Source of the DNA: Persicaria tinctoria
Taxonomy: Eukaryota; Streptophyta; Magnoliopsida; Caryophyllales; Polygonaceae
Assembly: GCA_037127255.1 (NCBI GenBank)
Contig: JBANSL010000005.1
Coordinates: forward strand, 84,821,160-84,885,159
Length of the DNA: 64,000 nt
Direction of reading: 5' to 3'
The notes below the pieces were generated by a model, which was not told the DNA's origin, searched no databases, and saw only the letters and a list, made by a program, of their open reading frames with translations. Positions 1 to 11,637 of this stretch are shown here, piece after piece; position 1 is the stretch's first letter; each line of letters begins with the position of its first letter. A program made the position numbers and the translations under genes.

Positions 1-737
1 ATCATAGAAAGTGAAGAGCATCTATCGAATTATTCGTCTTCCCTCATCACTAGATCGTGAAGAGGAAATCCGAGGGGCAACTGATAGAGCTAAAGTAAGC
101 CAGTACATCAATAACTTGGGGGGCACAATCATCTTTTATCAGGTATATTTATTTGAAACCCTAATTCCCGTTATATATAAGGGAGGATTAGCTAGGGTAT
201 TGGGAGGCTTCTCTGACAGCCGACAAACTCTGACTTGAGCGTCGAAGGATCCTCTGGGAGAGCGAGCTCCGCCTCTTCATCTCCTTCTATGCAGGGAAGA
301 TCGATCGACACCAAGAAGAATGGAGGTACATATTTCTCCCAAAACATGGTCCGAGACCTAAAAACCCCTACATCAGATCCATCGAAGAATCGTCTGTTCC
401 GATTTGGACGAATTCGATTCATCCACCGTCTGAGACATCATATGACATGTGAACCGATCTTTTGTTACAGTGTAAGTCTTTTGACCCAACTTCCCGCTCC
501 ACAACCCCGTCCCACAAAAATATTTTACCCTTAAATGAATACTAAAAAGATTTAAAAAACAAATTAGGTTACTTTACTATATAATATTTTAAAAAATTTA
601 TAAGTTGATTTTTTAAGATTTTTTTGTCAAATATAATAATCATGTAAAAGATCATAAATATATATTTTAATATATTTTAATGTTAAATCCTTCTTCCATT
701 CTGGTCAATTACTTTCTTAAATTAACCAAACCTTTAT
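1..737. other. Left edge, no gene recognised
   Basis: Short open frames occur on both strands between 11 and 534, but none shows a recognisable domain. The part from about 230 to 450 is less AT-rich and could be the edge of a gene lying outside the window. Positions 540-735 are AT-rich and show nothing recognisable. Confidence 0.4.
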
Positions 738-3178
738 AGCTCCTATCCCGAAGACGGACAACCCAACAACAATTAATCATTATAGGCCAATTAGCCTTTG
801 TAACACTATTTACAAAATAATATCGAAAATCATAGCAAATAGATTAAAGCCAATCCTCTCTACACTCATCAACGTACCCTTTCCAAGGAGCTTTTGTAGA
901 ATGAAGATCAATACAGGATAACACCTTGATAGCTCATGAAATTTTTCATACCTTCCACAAACAAAAGCGTAAGAAAGGATGGATGACTCTAAAATTAGAT
1001 ATGGAAAAAGCCTATGATAAAATTAACTGGAGTTACATCAAGGTGGTACTGGAAAAATTTGGCTTTCACCCAACTTGGATAAGTTGGGTTATGAAGTGTA
1101 TTGCTACCACTTCTTTCTCTGTTCTTGTCAACAACACTCCCAGAACCCAATTTAAACCTAACAGAGACATCAGACAAGGAGACCCCCTTGCCCCTTACAT
1201 TTTTGTGCTTGTAATGGAAGGTCTTTCTAGAGAACTACATAAAGAAGCTCTATTAGAAGATGCACTGATTGTCATTAGATTAAAAAAGAATGGCACACCT
1301 ATTCCTTTCTTAATTTTTGCTGATGACACAATCATTTTCGCAAGAGTGGCCCATACCAGCTTAAACACAATTCAAAATATTATAACCAACTTTTCAAATT
1401 TCTTGGGTCTTACAATTAATTACAACAAAGCCTCGCTTCAATGCTCGAATAACGTGAATCCCAACTTGGTTAAAGATTTATCCACCCATATGGGCATCCC
1501 CGTATCCAAAACCCTTGAAAAATACTTAGGAATACCTCTAGTCAATGGCCGAGTTAAGAACCGTGTCTTTGATGATGCTATAGATAACCTAAGAAAACAA
1601 CTAGCAAAGTGGAAAGCATCAAACCTGTCTCAAGCTGGGAGAGTGGTGCTCATCCAATCAAACATGAGCTCGAAAACTAACTATCTTATGCAAAACTAGC
1701 TTCCTGCTACCAAAAGGTATCTTAAATAAGATTGATCAAGTTAATAGAAATTTCTTCTGGAATAAATCCCAACTGGATAGGTACTCCCCTCTCATAAGTT
1801 GGGATCGAATCTGTAAACGTAAATCTCAAGGAGGTCTAGGCATCAGGAAAACGGAAGACCTCAACATCTGTCTACAAATGAAACTTCTCTGAAAAATTTA
1901 CAATAATGAAGAAATTACATGGATCAAACTTATTAAATAAAAATACCTCAAACAAGACAATATAAGAAATTTCACAAGCAAGGATACCTCCTGGCAATTT
2001 GGTAGACTCCTCTCGCTCAGACAAAAATTTGAATGTGGGCTTCAATGGGTTGTTGGTGATGGCTCAAGTACCCAAGTGTGGCATGATCTGTGGATCCCTC
2101 TTACCAGACCCGGGGTAAGATGATCTGGAAGCCAGACCCACAAGGATTCTTCACAACTAGATCAACTAGGAACGTTATAGCCTAGACTACGCATAAGCAG
2201 GATCTGCACTCTTTGATTTGGAGACTGAAGCTGCCGTCGCGGATCAAGAATCTACTCTGGAAGATCAAAATAGATGGCATCCCGACAGCTGCCAGACTAA
2301 ACAGGTATGTAAATAGTCCCAATTCAATCTGTAATCAAGCAGATGAAGATGCAACTCACCTGTTCACAAGATGCACCTTTGTTTGAGAAGTAATAGCCCA
2401 ATACGAACAACAAACAGGTACGTATTTTCATGGTATTAACAGCCCAGGTCTAATCCATGAAAACTTTGATGATATTGGCAAAGCTAATAATAAGTTTGAA
2501 GAACTTGTATGGATTTGGCAGACTATTTGGGAAACTAGAAATGAACTGATTTTCAGGCAGAAGAAACCAAATGGTGTCGCTCAAGTGGTCAAAAAAATTA
2601 GACAATCTCTTCTCGACTGGTCTCTTGGAGATTGCATTTTCGGTGAAGGCCAAAAGAATAGGAAAAGAAGGGCTATTGCTAAGTGGAGTATACCACCTAG
2701 AACTATCTACAAACTTAATATAGATGGTTCTGTTAACCTATCTGGAAAATGCCAGATTGAAGGAATCATCAGGGATTCCGAAGGTCAGATTGTTGATATG
2801 TTGTATCATGAAATTATGGAAGATTCGATTATTCTGACAGAGGCCTCAGCTATGATAACAGGAATTAATGAAACGAGCAAAAGATAAGGGACTTGGGAAG
2901 ATCATCAGTGAAAGCGATAACCAAACTCTGGTTAGATCTGTTAACAAACATCAACTGCCAAGATGGGAAGTAATACATCACCTAGAAGAAATCATCATGT
3001 TACAATCGGATTTTGAGCTGACAGAAGTTCGTCATATCTATCGAGGATCAAATATGGTAGCAGACCATATAGCTAGTAAAAGAATTATCTGTAATTTGCA
3101 GTCTATTCCCTACCATAGAGATTTTTGTAAAATAATCCATCAAGATGATCCAGGAGCTAAGTTACTATATAGGTAACA
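738..3178 (+). pseudogene. Decayed L1-type LINE ORF2 (reverse transcriptase plus RNase H)
   Basis: This is a 5'-truncated ORF2 relic of a plant L1-clade retrotransposon. It starts inside the reverse transcriptase at about 740, where PKTDNPTTINHYRPIS can be read. A frame at 926-1699 carries the catalytic segments KLDMEKAYDK, RQGDPLAPY and FADDTIIF and ends at KYLGIPLVNGRV. From 1700 to 2450 the zinc-finger-like region (SWDRICKRKSQGGLGI, LPSRIKNLLWKI) is readable only through stops and shifts. RNase H follows in two overlapping frames, 2585-2887 and 2868-3176, giving NIDGSV, EASAM and ESDNQ before HIYRGSNMVADHIA. The endonuclease domain is missing. The RT resembles that of the minus-strand LINE at 4321-11566, so both belong to one lineage. 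The clade is clear, the exact ends are not, and it cannot encode a working protein. Confidence 0.85.
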
Positions 3179-3195
3179 GCTCTGTATGTTTGTCT

Positions 3196-3199
<4 letters not shown>

Positions 3200-3230
<31 letters not shown>
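3200..3230. repeat. (TA)n microsatellite
   Basis: An uninterrupted AT/TA dinucleotide run follows about 25 bases after the last RNase H codons of the decayed LINE. It may mark the 3' end of that insertion, because plant LINE tails can be A-rich or simple repeats, but no target duplication was found to confirm this. Confidence 0.9.
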
Positions 3231-3232
<2 letters not shown>

Positions 3233-3394
3233 GTGTGGTTCAAGTGTGCACAATTATAGACCATTGATCTTATTGAAATTAAGGGATAACAATGCGCCAC
3301 GTCGTACGGATTAAAAAAAAAAAAAAGAAAGAAAATCCAAGCTTCATCACATAATTAAGAGAGTGTACGTAGCGCGTGTGTTTCCAGTAAAACC

Positions 3395-3881
3395 TAGGGC
3401 TGATATACGAGCTAACGAGCTCGAGTAGTGGGTGTTCAAACTCGGCTCGTTTACAAACGAGCCGAGCTCGAGCTCGAGCCTCATCTTCTCGAGCCGAGCC
3501 GAGTCGAGCTCGAGCTACTCACAAAATGTAGATCTGTGATTCAAAGTGAAGGGAGTCCAAAAGGCAAAGCGGCTGACAGACTCTTTAGAAGAAGAGGTTA
3601 AATAAAACCTAGGGACAGAACTGTAATTTCACCTACGAAACGAGATATACGCCCTATTTACAAGGGGTTAAATAAAACCTATTTACATGGGGTTAAATAA
3701 AACATAGGGGGAGAACAGTAATTTCACCCATAAAATGAGCTATACGAGCTACTCGAGCCGAGCTCGAGCTCAGAATTCTGCTCAAGCTTGGCTCATATTT
3801 AATTCGAGCGAGCCCGAGCCAAGCTTTTTGCGAGCCGAGCCCGAGCCGAGCTCGAGCTACTCGGCTCAAGTAACATCCCTA
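3395..3881. mobile_element. Non-autonomous hAT element (MITE), CGAGCTCGAG-rich
   Basis: This 487-bp element is flanked by an exact 8-bp target duplication, GTAAAACC, at 3387-3394 and 3882-3889. Its ends form a short terminal inverted repeat: TAGGGCTGATA on the left and TAGGGATGTTA on the right when read inward. The 8-bp duplication and T-A-G-G-G ends are typical of the hAT superfamily. Both subterminal zones are crowded with CGAGCTCGAGC and GAGCCGAG words in both orientations. The middle holds three spaced copies of GTTAAATAAAAC. There is no transposase frame; the open frame crossing the right half only reads the repeats. It would depend on a hAT transposase supplied elsewhere. Confidence 0.9.
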
Positions 3882-3889
3882 GTAAAACC

Positions 3890-4306
3890 CTTCTTCTTCA
3901 TCAAGGTCCCTCCCTGTCCAGATCCAAAATTAGCCACCAACAAGGCTTATGCGAATCTTGTATCCCCTACTCACAAAGTATGTTCTTCACTAGGGGCGAC
4001 ACGAATCGTAGAGGAGGGAAGTCTCATCGGCCGCGGATTAGGTGTTCGATTTCGCCCCTGGACTGGGTGGTAGAATTGGCTTCCTGTGGGTCTAATTGCA
4101 TCCAGCCGATGTCGATTTCGCTAATTTTGGATCTTGACAGGGAACGAGGTCGACGGGGTTCTTGTTTCAAGTATCTGCTCTCTTCATGGGATCTGCAATT
4201 CTTCTTGTGGTGGTGGCGGTGGTGTGTGGTGGTGGCAGCGTCTAACTCGCGAAGGCGGCGGCGAAGATCGAAAATCCTTTCCCCAACTGTGCGTGCTCAT
4301 TTTTTT
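3890..4306. other. GC-richer sequence, no gene assigned
   Basis: This stretch lies between the hAT element and the LINE insertion point. It is richer in GC than its surroundings and has a GGTGGTGGCGGTGG run near 4204-4235. Open frames cover most of it on the plus strand, but their translation (many R, W and S) resembles no family I know. It may be a first exon or 5' leader of a gene interrupted by the LINE at 4307; the original sequence would resume at 11581. Confidence 0.3.
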
Positions 4307-4358
4307 TTTTTTGCTCATTTTTTTTTTTTGATTAGGAAAAGATTCGGGTGGGAAAGCC

Positions 4359-7300
4359 CTACCCGGCAGCATCCTTGCGGATGAGGTCAATAAGACCTGG
4401 ATTGTTGTGAATATCATTACCTCGGGCAGAGTGGCTAAGGTGTGCAACCTTATCAGCCACTCTATTGCCCATACGAGGTACATGAAAGTAACCTATTTCT
4501 TTTACAGTCGACAACATGACTAGAATATCGGAGAGGATCAGTTCAATCTCCCAAGGACATTTAGCCGTCTTGTTTAGATAGTCTATAATTATTTTGCAGT
4601 CACCTTCAACCTAGATTCTTTCAATGTGCAGTTGTAATACCTTCTGGATTCCCAGTTTGAGGGCGAGAGCTTCTGCCATGATGGCTTGCTGTTTTCCTAG
4701 TAATTTGTGCTCGATGGTGACAGGGCGGCCATTCCAGTCCCTGATAATGATACCAGTCGTACTGTCACCGTTGGCTAAAGACGAACCATCAAAATTAAGT
4801 TTGAACCAACTTAACGGAGGCTTGCACCATTTAATAGGACGTTGTTTGTCGGTCTTTCTTGGATAGACTCTTGAGGAGGGATGCATACCTTCATCACCAT
4901 CACCGTCGATCACGGATGTTCTCTTCCAGTTATCTATGTGTGATCTGACCAGATGGACGGCAGTTTGGTGCTGTGGGATTGGTGCTTGTTGAAACAAGTA
5001 TTGGTTCCTGATGTACCAGATAGTCCACCAAGCGAAGGATAGATCAGTTAGAGCGGCAGTCGTTAAGCTGGTTCCAAGGCTAGATAGAATGGGTCTGAAA
5101 TCCCGGGACTGACTGATCATTCTAGTAATTGTTGTTTGTTCTTGACTCGGAAGTCGGTATATTTTCCGTATGAAAGGGCATTCCAGGAACAGGTGAGTCT
5201 CGTCTTCGGGAGCCGTATTGCATAGTGAACAAGTAGTTGGGACAGCCGACCCCCTGCACGATAGGCGCACAGCAGTGGGCAGACCATTTTGTGCAATCTT
5301 CCATAGGAAATTCTTCACCTTAGGAGGAACATCAGTTTTCCAAATCCAAGCGTTCGTATCGGTCGGAGCTGAGGATTGTGCTGTTATCAGTTTGTAGGCG
5401 CTGGTTGTAGTAAACCAACCTTCCCTATCTGGCCACCAGTATAGGCGGTCTTGTAGATTTGATTCCGGAATATGAATGTCTACAATTTCTTTTACAATGT
5501 TGTTTGGTAGTACCTTCTGCAGCTTTTCACACCACCATTTCCCCCCCATAATATAGTCACTAACGGTCTCATTCTGATCGAAACCCTGGATATTACCCAC
5601 CCGAGACTCTAACGTGTAGGTGGAGATCCAATTATTGGTCCAGAATTTTATTGAGCGTCCGTTTCCTATCGACCAAATAAGGCCTATTTTAAAAGTGTCA
5701 ATTAAGTTAGCAAGTTTAGCCCATTGTCAAGAACTGGCTCCCGATCGTTTGTACTCGAAAATACTAGCAGAGCGTAGGTATTTATGTCTGATTAATGTTA
5801 CCCAGATATTGTTCGGTTCAGCCAGTATTTTCCACAAAAGTTTCATCTGAAGAGCGACATTCATATCGCCCGATTTGCGAATTCCCAACCCGCCATGCTG
5901 CTTCGGTTGGCAAATCCTATCCCAACTAATTAACGGCCGATATTGTAAATCCTTGTTCCAGAAAAAAGACCGGTTTATTTGGTCCAGTTCATTATGTATA
6001 GCTACGGGGAGCATGAAATTCTGCATTACATGCAGAGGTTTAGCCGATAGGTTAGAATTGACAAGGGTTGCACGACCCTGCTGGGAAAGCGCATCGGCCC
6101 TCCACTTTGATAGTTGTTGTTTCGATTTGCAGACGATATCTTCAAATGTACTGCTGGTGACTCTACCATTAATAATAGGACAACCCAAATACTTTCCTAT
6201 AGAGTTTTCGTTTGTAATGTTGAGGCAGTTTCCTAATTCAAGGATTCTATGGTTTGGAATCTCTGGCGACGCTTGAAAACTAGATTTATGGTAATTAACC
6301 TTCTGGCCCGATACCCGGCAATACGAGACAATTATCAATCTAACTCTGCACCCCGCATCCACGCTACCTTTGGAGAAGATAATGATGTCATCTGCGAAGG
6401 ACATGAACGGAATACGCGGCCCGTGTTGACCAATCGGAAAGCCAATTTGTGGTCTATCCAGGCTTGCTTCAGCTGCAAGTTTACGGGCTAATACCTCAGC
6501 ACCCAACAGGAATAGAAAAGGGGACAGAGGGTCCCCCTGGCGAATTCCTCGGGAAGGAAAGAATAGTTCTGTAGGGCCGTTGTTAACTAGTACAGAGAAA
6601 GAAACGGTTGTTATACACTCCATAATCCATGAAGTAAAAGTGTCGTGAAATCCAAATCTGAGGAGCACATTCTTTATGAAGTGCCAGTCTACCCTATCGT
6701 ATGCTTTTTCCATGTCTAATTTTATTGTCAGCCATCCTTCACGTCCCTTACGGTTTTTGTATGAGTGGAAAATTTCATGGGCAATAAGGACATTGTCCTG
6801 TATCGCCCTGTCTGACACAAAAGCTCCTTGTAACGGATGTATGAGTTTCCCGATTACCTTTTTTAATTATTCAGTTAATATTTTGGAGATTACTTTGTAT
6901 ATATTAGAACATAGGCTGATAGGCCTGTAGTGACAGGTGGAGGTTGGATTGTCCCTCTTTGGGAGCAAGGAGATAAAAGTATGGTTTATTTGACGGAGTA
7001 TTCTCCCAGAGCGGAAAAAACCCTTGACCGCACAAATCACTGATTTCCCGACTATATCCCAGTATTTTGTATAAAATTCAGCAGTAAAACCATCCGGGCC
7101 TGGGGACTTGTTTTTGCCCAGACTGAACACCGCCGTCTTAATCTCTAGGTTTGATGGTAGTGCAATAAGGAAACTATTTTCATCTGTCGAGATGGAAGGA
7201 TGAATTAGGTCCAGGAAGTTAGACATAAGCCCATCATCAATAGACTCTTTTTTAAATCTGTTTTCAAATTCCTTTTTTATCTCATTTCTAACGTTCTCCT

Positions 7301-8483
7301 CGCCCAGAATCAGGGTTCCGCTTGAAGAGGTTATGTTTCGAATTTGTTTCCTGTGTCTCCGTCCCGAAGCCACTCGGTGGAAGTAGGCCGTGTTCGAATC
7401 TGAAAGTTTGAGGTGTTTCGTTTTTGCCCTTTGGCTCCAATATGATTTCTGGAATAGAATTAGCTTTTCTCGCTTCGAAATTAGGCGTTTCTCCTTTGCT
7501 TGATATATTTGGGAGTTTGACGATGATCCCGAGGACTGGATGAGCAAGAGTTCTGAGTCTAACTCCTTTAGTTGGCGGAAGATATTACCGAAATTGGTTT
7601 TATTCCATTCTTTTGCCCTTTTTTTCAATAGTTTATGTTTAAACAGTAGTTGAAACATAGCCGAGCCAGGACAGGACGCCCGCCAGGATTGCTTTACAAT
7701 ATTGCGAAAGTCTTTCCTCAAAAGCCAAACGTTCTCAAATTTAAAAGGCGGGGCTTTGAAGGAAGACCCGTCGTCGATTGATATAGAAATTGGACAGTGA
7801 TCCGAGGAAGAAAATGCACCGTTATGGGTTATCATATTTGGGAAAGACGTAAGAATCTGTTGGTGAACTAATACCCGATCGATTTTTTCGTGGGTGTTGA
7901 AGTTATCCTCCATAATCTTTCTCCATGTGAACTGGTTTCCAAACGTGGGTAGATCAAACAAGTTGCAATCGTCTTTGAAGGAGATTAACCGAGAAAATCT
8001 TGATGGTCGGGTAGTGGCTCCGCGTACTTTGTCAGCATTGCATAGTATCTCGTTCAAGTCCCCTAAGACCATGCACGGAATAGGGGAGTTGTTTACAATT
8101 GTTATTAATGTTTCCCAGGAGGCATCTTTATCATTTAGATTTGGGGGAGCATAAGCGAAGAGCGCCAAAATCGGAAAACCCCACTGCACACTTTCTAGTC
8201 TAAGTCCAATAATACGGGGGGTGTGCACTGACACTGATATTGATACATTAAGCATCTGATGAGTCTTCCAAATGACCCCAATGCCGCCAGATCTCCCAAT
8301 GGACGGTGACCAAACCCCTTCATCAAACCCAATATTTTTCCACAACTTATCGTCCGGAATATTTTCCGCTTTTGTTTCTGATAGCGACAAGATTTGGATG
8401 TGTTCGTTTTTACATAGTGAATCTATTTCTGTCCAGAATGTACGTTTTCCTATTCCACGGCAGTTCCAGAAGCATATCTTCAT
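4359..8483 (-). pseudogene. LINE ORF2: endonuclease, reverse transcriptase, RNase H, three in-frame stops
   Basis: One reading frame of 1375 codons runs from ATG at 8483 to TAG at 4361-4359. It is interrupted only by in-frame stops at 6869-6867 (TAA), 5729-5727 (TGA) and 4613-4611 (TAG); I see no frameshift. The N-terminal apurinic-type endonuclease shows FWNCRGIGKR, SLSETKAEN, GDLNEIL and SDHCPI. The reverse transcriptase shows SPGPDGFTAEF, DMEKAYDRVDW, RQGDPLSPF and the catalytic FADDIIIF. A zinc-binding RT-associated region and RNase H (NFDGSS, MAEALAL, EGDCK, RMGNRVADKVA) complete it. The ATG overlaps the stop of the upstream frame as ATGA, which suggests stop-restart translation in the ancestor. 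As it stands, only the endonuclease and part of the RT could be made. Confidence 0.9.
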
Positions 8484-10219
8484 AAAACATCATTGGTGAT
8501 GAAAGTACAGGGAGGCGGAGTCCTTTCATCAACACAGATTTGATAATCTTGTTTGTAAATACTCCAAAGGAGCCTTATGTTGAGGACACTTTGAAATAAT
8601 TGCTCGAACACTCCACTACGTACACTGGCAATAAGATACCTAGACCAAAATGAAGCATAAATTTTAATTTGACCAAAGTAGCAAGCCACTGTATGTATGA
8701 AACAAAACCATGACATGTTATGAGAACCCCCCTCTTTGTTCATGTTAACAAGTTGATACAATAGCCACAAGCCAAGTTTATTATTCATCAAATACAGATT
8801 TTTCATTGGTTCACTGACAGCACAAGCCAAACAACATGACAGTGAAACATTCTCGCGGTTACTTTGGTATCGGACTTGCAGACAACAACTAGAGAGTGTT
8901 GATGACAAATTCGTTGCCAGAAAGGCGAGGCTGTCAACCATAACAATCCAAACCTCATGTTCTAGCCAAATAACAGACATCAATTGATAATCGTGGTAAT
9001 TTCCTACCACCCTATAGAAGCAATGGATCTTTTTCATGATGTAGTGCATAGCCGACCCCAAACTCTTAGGGTTGAACTGGAGCAAGTACATTTGATTGTT
9101 AATTTTACCATGCAAAACAGACCAAAACACACAAAGGAATAATAGTCTATGCCAACATGGGAAGACCATTTGACAACTAATCAATACATCAGTTGGAATT
9201 TTTCCCAAATAAGCTCTAGTGTGTAAAACATCCTTCAATACACAGGTTACAAGTTCACACTTGATTTTAATAAACATCAAGAATAGGCCAACAACACCAA
9301 AAATTTTAAACAAATCTTCATTCAAACTGGGGAACGGAACCATAACAGCTCCGAACACCGCAGGTTTGTCAAGGCCCGAAGGTCGGGGGGTAAGAAGTGA
9401 GGAGACATAAGCCTCTAGCACCAAGTTTTCCATCCACCAAAAGGTGGTGAGTTTCCTGGACAGAGTAAAGCAATTATCTGCAGTCAAATGAGAGAGCATA
9501 TAGATAAACCTGGACAACAGCAAAAGATCCACAAGAGTAGAGGAAGACGAAGAAGTCCCCACTCGCACAGAATTAAGACTGTAGTCAGGCGAGATGACAC
9601 AAATCTTAGTAGCGGGAAGCAGTCTCACAAACCTCAAAGGACCAGATGTCGATGCCTTGAGGAGCAAAGCAAATTTAGATGGCTTGGTAGAACCTACATA
9701 AACCTGTTTAACCATCAATTTCAGAGAGCCCTTTCGGGAGGTAGAGGGTGAAGAAGCACATGGCTCCTTCACATTTTTGTTGAGGCACCGATGAACGGTG
9801 GTTTGGTGAATCAAACACAACATCGACTGACATCTTTCCCAAGGAAAGGTGTCAGGAACAACACTCGGGGTGAGCAGGAGACACGAATTCGTGTCGGCTC
9901 GAAGGCGCAAACAACCACCATCCTTCTTTGACGAGGCTTGGGTGACAAAGGAGTGATCCAACAGCATCCAACCACAAATAGCATCATTAGGGATTGTGAA
10001 GTAGAGAGCTTGACGAAAGCTAATGATTCCTAAATAGGTAGCAGAACAATGTAGAGTGTTGCACAGAATGGTAAAATCAATATACCAACACTTATCAGAT
10101 AGATGGTCGAGGAGTAGAGATCTACACCAAATTGTCAAAGATAATCTCCATTTAGGATCACTTATGCGATCGAGCCTAGTCAATGATATAAGAAGGCATA
10201 CCCGATTGTCACTGGCCAC
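8480..10219 (-). CDS. Unrecognised 579-aa ORF in the LINE ORF1 position
   Basis: This frame lies inside the full-length LINE, directly before ORF2, and its TGA overlaps the ORF2 start as ATGA. A run of 580 codons without a stop is unlikely by chance in this base composition. The product is rich in leucine, serine and cysteine. It shows neither the DUF4283-type RNA-binding segment nor the CX2CX4HX4C zinc knuckle usual in plant L1 ORF1 proteins; both are present in the other LINE at 58566-60350. A stretch near 9300-9450 (WMENLVLEA...SSLLTPRPSGL) is repeated upstream at 10700-10850 (WLENPVLEA...SSLPTPRFSGL). It could be a divergent ORF1 protein, a captured sequence, or an open frame without function. 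I cannot assign a role. Confidence 0.45.
   Translation of the reverse strand: MASDNRVCLLISLTRLDRISDPKWRLSLTIWCRSLLLDHLSDKCWYIDFTILCNTLHCSATYLGIISFRQALYFTIPNDAICGWMLLDHSFVTQASSKKDGGCLRLRADTNSCLLLTPSVVPDTFPWERCQSMLCLIHQTTVHRCLNKNVKEPCASSPSTSRKGSLKLMVKQVYVGSTKPSKFALLLKASTSGPLRFVRLLPATKICVISPDYSLNSVRVGTSSSSSTLVDLLLLSRFIYMLSHLTADNCFTLSRKLTTFWWMENLVLEAYVSSLLTPRPSGLDKPAVFGAVMVPFPSLNEDLFKIFGVVGLFLMFIKIKCELVTCVLKDVLHTRAYLGKIPTDVLISCQMVFPCWHRLLFLCVFWSVLHGKINNQMYLLQFNPKSLGSAMHYIMKKIHCFYRVVGNYHDYQLMSVIWLEHEVWIVMVDSLAFLATNLSSTLSSCCLQVRYQSNRENVSLSCCLACAVSEPMKNLYLMNNKLGLWLLYQLVNMNKEGGSHNMSWFCFIHTVACYFGQIKIYASFWSRYLIASVRSGVFEQLFQSVLNIRLLWSIYKQDYQICVDERTPPPCTFITNDVL
9290..9610 (-). repeat. LINE-internal duplication, copy A
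   Basis: This segment aligns with 10680-10990 over roughly 300 bp. Matching landmarks on the plus strand are TCAAGGCCCGAA, GCCTCTAGCACC versus GCCTCTAACACC, and GGTTTTCC or AGTTTTCC followed by a CCACC run. In the minus-strand frames, a 49-residue stretch shares about 27 residues between the copies. Copy A lies inside the 579-aa frame and copy B in the leader upstream of it. Confidence 0.7.
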
Positions 10220-10679
10220 AGAGCTAGCTCTGTGGAGTTTTCCTTTGAAAGATTTAGCCTTTAGGTTTACAAAGGGGTGGGGATTCCCCTCAGATTTTTG
10301 GCTCTCATAGAGAGATTTAGGGCCCTTTCGGGGGTTGGATGGGGAGAGAACGGGGTTCTCGTCCCAGTTAAATAGAGGACTCTAAGCAATCCAAAGTAAA
10401 ACATTGATCAAGTAGTCTATTGAAGATATAAAATGGAATCCAAACTGAAATCGCACAATCATATAGGTGTTAACCTAAACAAATCCAATAATGGTTCTTG
10501 ATGAGATCCCACCAGACATTCTAATACTGCACAAAGTGTTCAACACGAAACATAACCTCGTGAGCCCCAGATATGTAACATAAGGGATATAGTCCTAGTA
10601 AGGGGGAACTCTAACTAAAATACATATGCAAATAACATAGATTGAAGGCAAAATAGCCACAACCCAGGCCAAGTACTGA

Positions 10680-10990
10680 CTTGCAAAATCCAAATCAGTG
10701 AGAACCAAATCTTCATTCGATCTGAGGATCGAAGCCATGACAGCCCCAATAAACTCAGATTTTTCAAGGCCCGAAAATCTGGGGGTAGGGAGTGAAGAGG
10801 CATGAGCCTCTAACACCGGGTTTTCCAACCACCGAACGGCGGTAATTTTACTGGACTTGACAAAATAATTAGATAAATTTATATTCGAGAAGGTGTAGAA
10901 TGACCTGATCAAAGATGGTAGAGCCACAAAAGAGGAGAAGGGAGGGAACAATCCCACCAGAACCTCACCATAGGAGAGGTGGAGGAGACA
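10680..10990 (-). repeat. LINE-internal duplication, copy B
   Basis: This is the partner of copy A (9290-9610), in the same orientation. It lies in a separate minus-strand frame of 150 codons (11047-10595). The copies have diverged clearly, so the duplication is old relative to this insertion and probably belongs to the LINE family rather than to this copy. Confidence 0.65.
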
Positions 10991-11566
10991 GATCTCCCAC
11001 CCACATACGCCGAACCGAGAGGAGACGACCCCGGAGCGCACCTCCACATTGAGCCGGCGAACAGAAGCAGCGATGGCGAACCCCCCCAGTGCCGAGACCG
11101 GCCAGGCGCACCACCACAGAGAAGAGATCTGACCGACGCACCGCCACAGAGCCGAGACCGGACCGGCGCACCACCATTCCCACCGACAGACAGTTTTCTT
11201 CCTTTTTTAAAAGTTTTTCATCACCCTCTTTTCATCTCGACACAAGGACCCATACTGTCGAGGGGACATCCATAAACGCCACAGCCATGGCAACACAGCC
11301 ACAACCATGGGATTTTGATTTGATAGACATAGCAAGAGTTTAGGTTTGGCGATTTCCGGTACTGAAGAACCGAGACCGGTAGGAGTGATGACAGGAGGGT
11401 GCGATGGCGGCTTGAACAGACCGATTTGGTGGCGAGATGCCTCGCATTTTGGGAGAACGATGGAGGAAATGGTGTGATTTGGGGGTTTGATGAACGGGGA
11501 AGACAAGGGAAAGGGGGCGCGTGTCATGGCGCGTTCTCCAGCCCTAAAAAGGGTTTTTATTTTTTA
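10980..11566 (-). promoter_or_regulatory. GC-rich 5' leader of the LINE
   Basis: This is the first part of the element on its own strand. Between 11040 and 11180 it contains about three copies of a CGAGACCGG...GCGCACC(A/G)CCACAGAG unit of roughly 40 bp. The adjoining part is AT-rich (AAAAAATAAAAACCC at the very start) and could contain an internal promoter start. The assignment as leader rests on position between the target duplication and ORF1; promoter activity is inferred only. Confidence 0.45.
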
Positions 11567-11637
11567 TTTTTTGCTCATTTACAGAAATTAAACAAGGAGG
11601 AATTTATGAGAATTTTTTTTTATTTGGGTTTTTTTAT

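Larger units (their letters stand above)
4321..11566 (-). mobile_element. Full-length L1-type LINE with 14-bp target duplication
   Basis: The insertion is about 7.2 kb on the minus strand. The sequence TTTTTTGCTCATTT occurs at 4307-4320, directly left of the poly(T) that is the element's poly(A) tail (about 4318-4329), and again at 11567-11580 at the other end. This matches target-primed reverse transcription and fixes both ends. In element order there is a GC-rich leader (about 11566-10980), a stretch containing an internal duplication, a 579-aa frame in the ORF1 position (10219-8480), then ORF2 with endonuclease, reverse transcriptase and RNase H (8483-4359). The identical duplications argue for a fairly recent insertion, yet ORF2 already carries three in-frame stops. 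Confidence 0.88.

Noticed and set aside
3735..4073. Protein with repeated Glu-Pro-Ser motifs on the plus strand
   Set aside because: The motif is only the translation of GAGCCGAGC repeats at the right end of the hAT element, and the frame runs across the element border.
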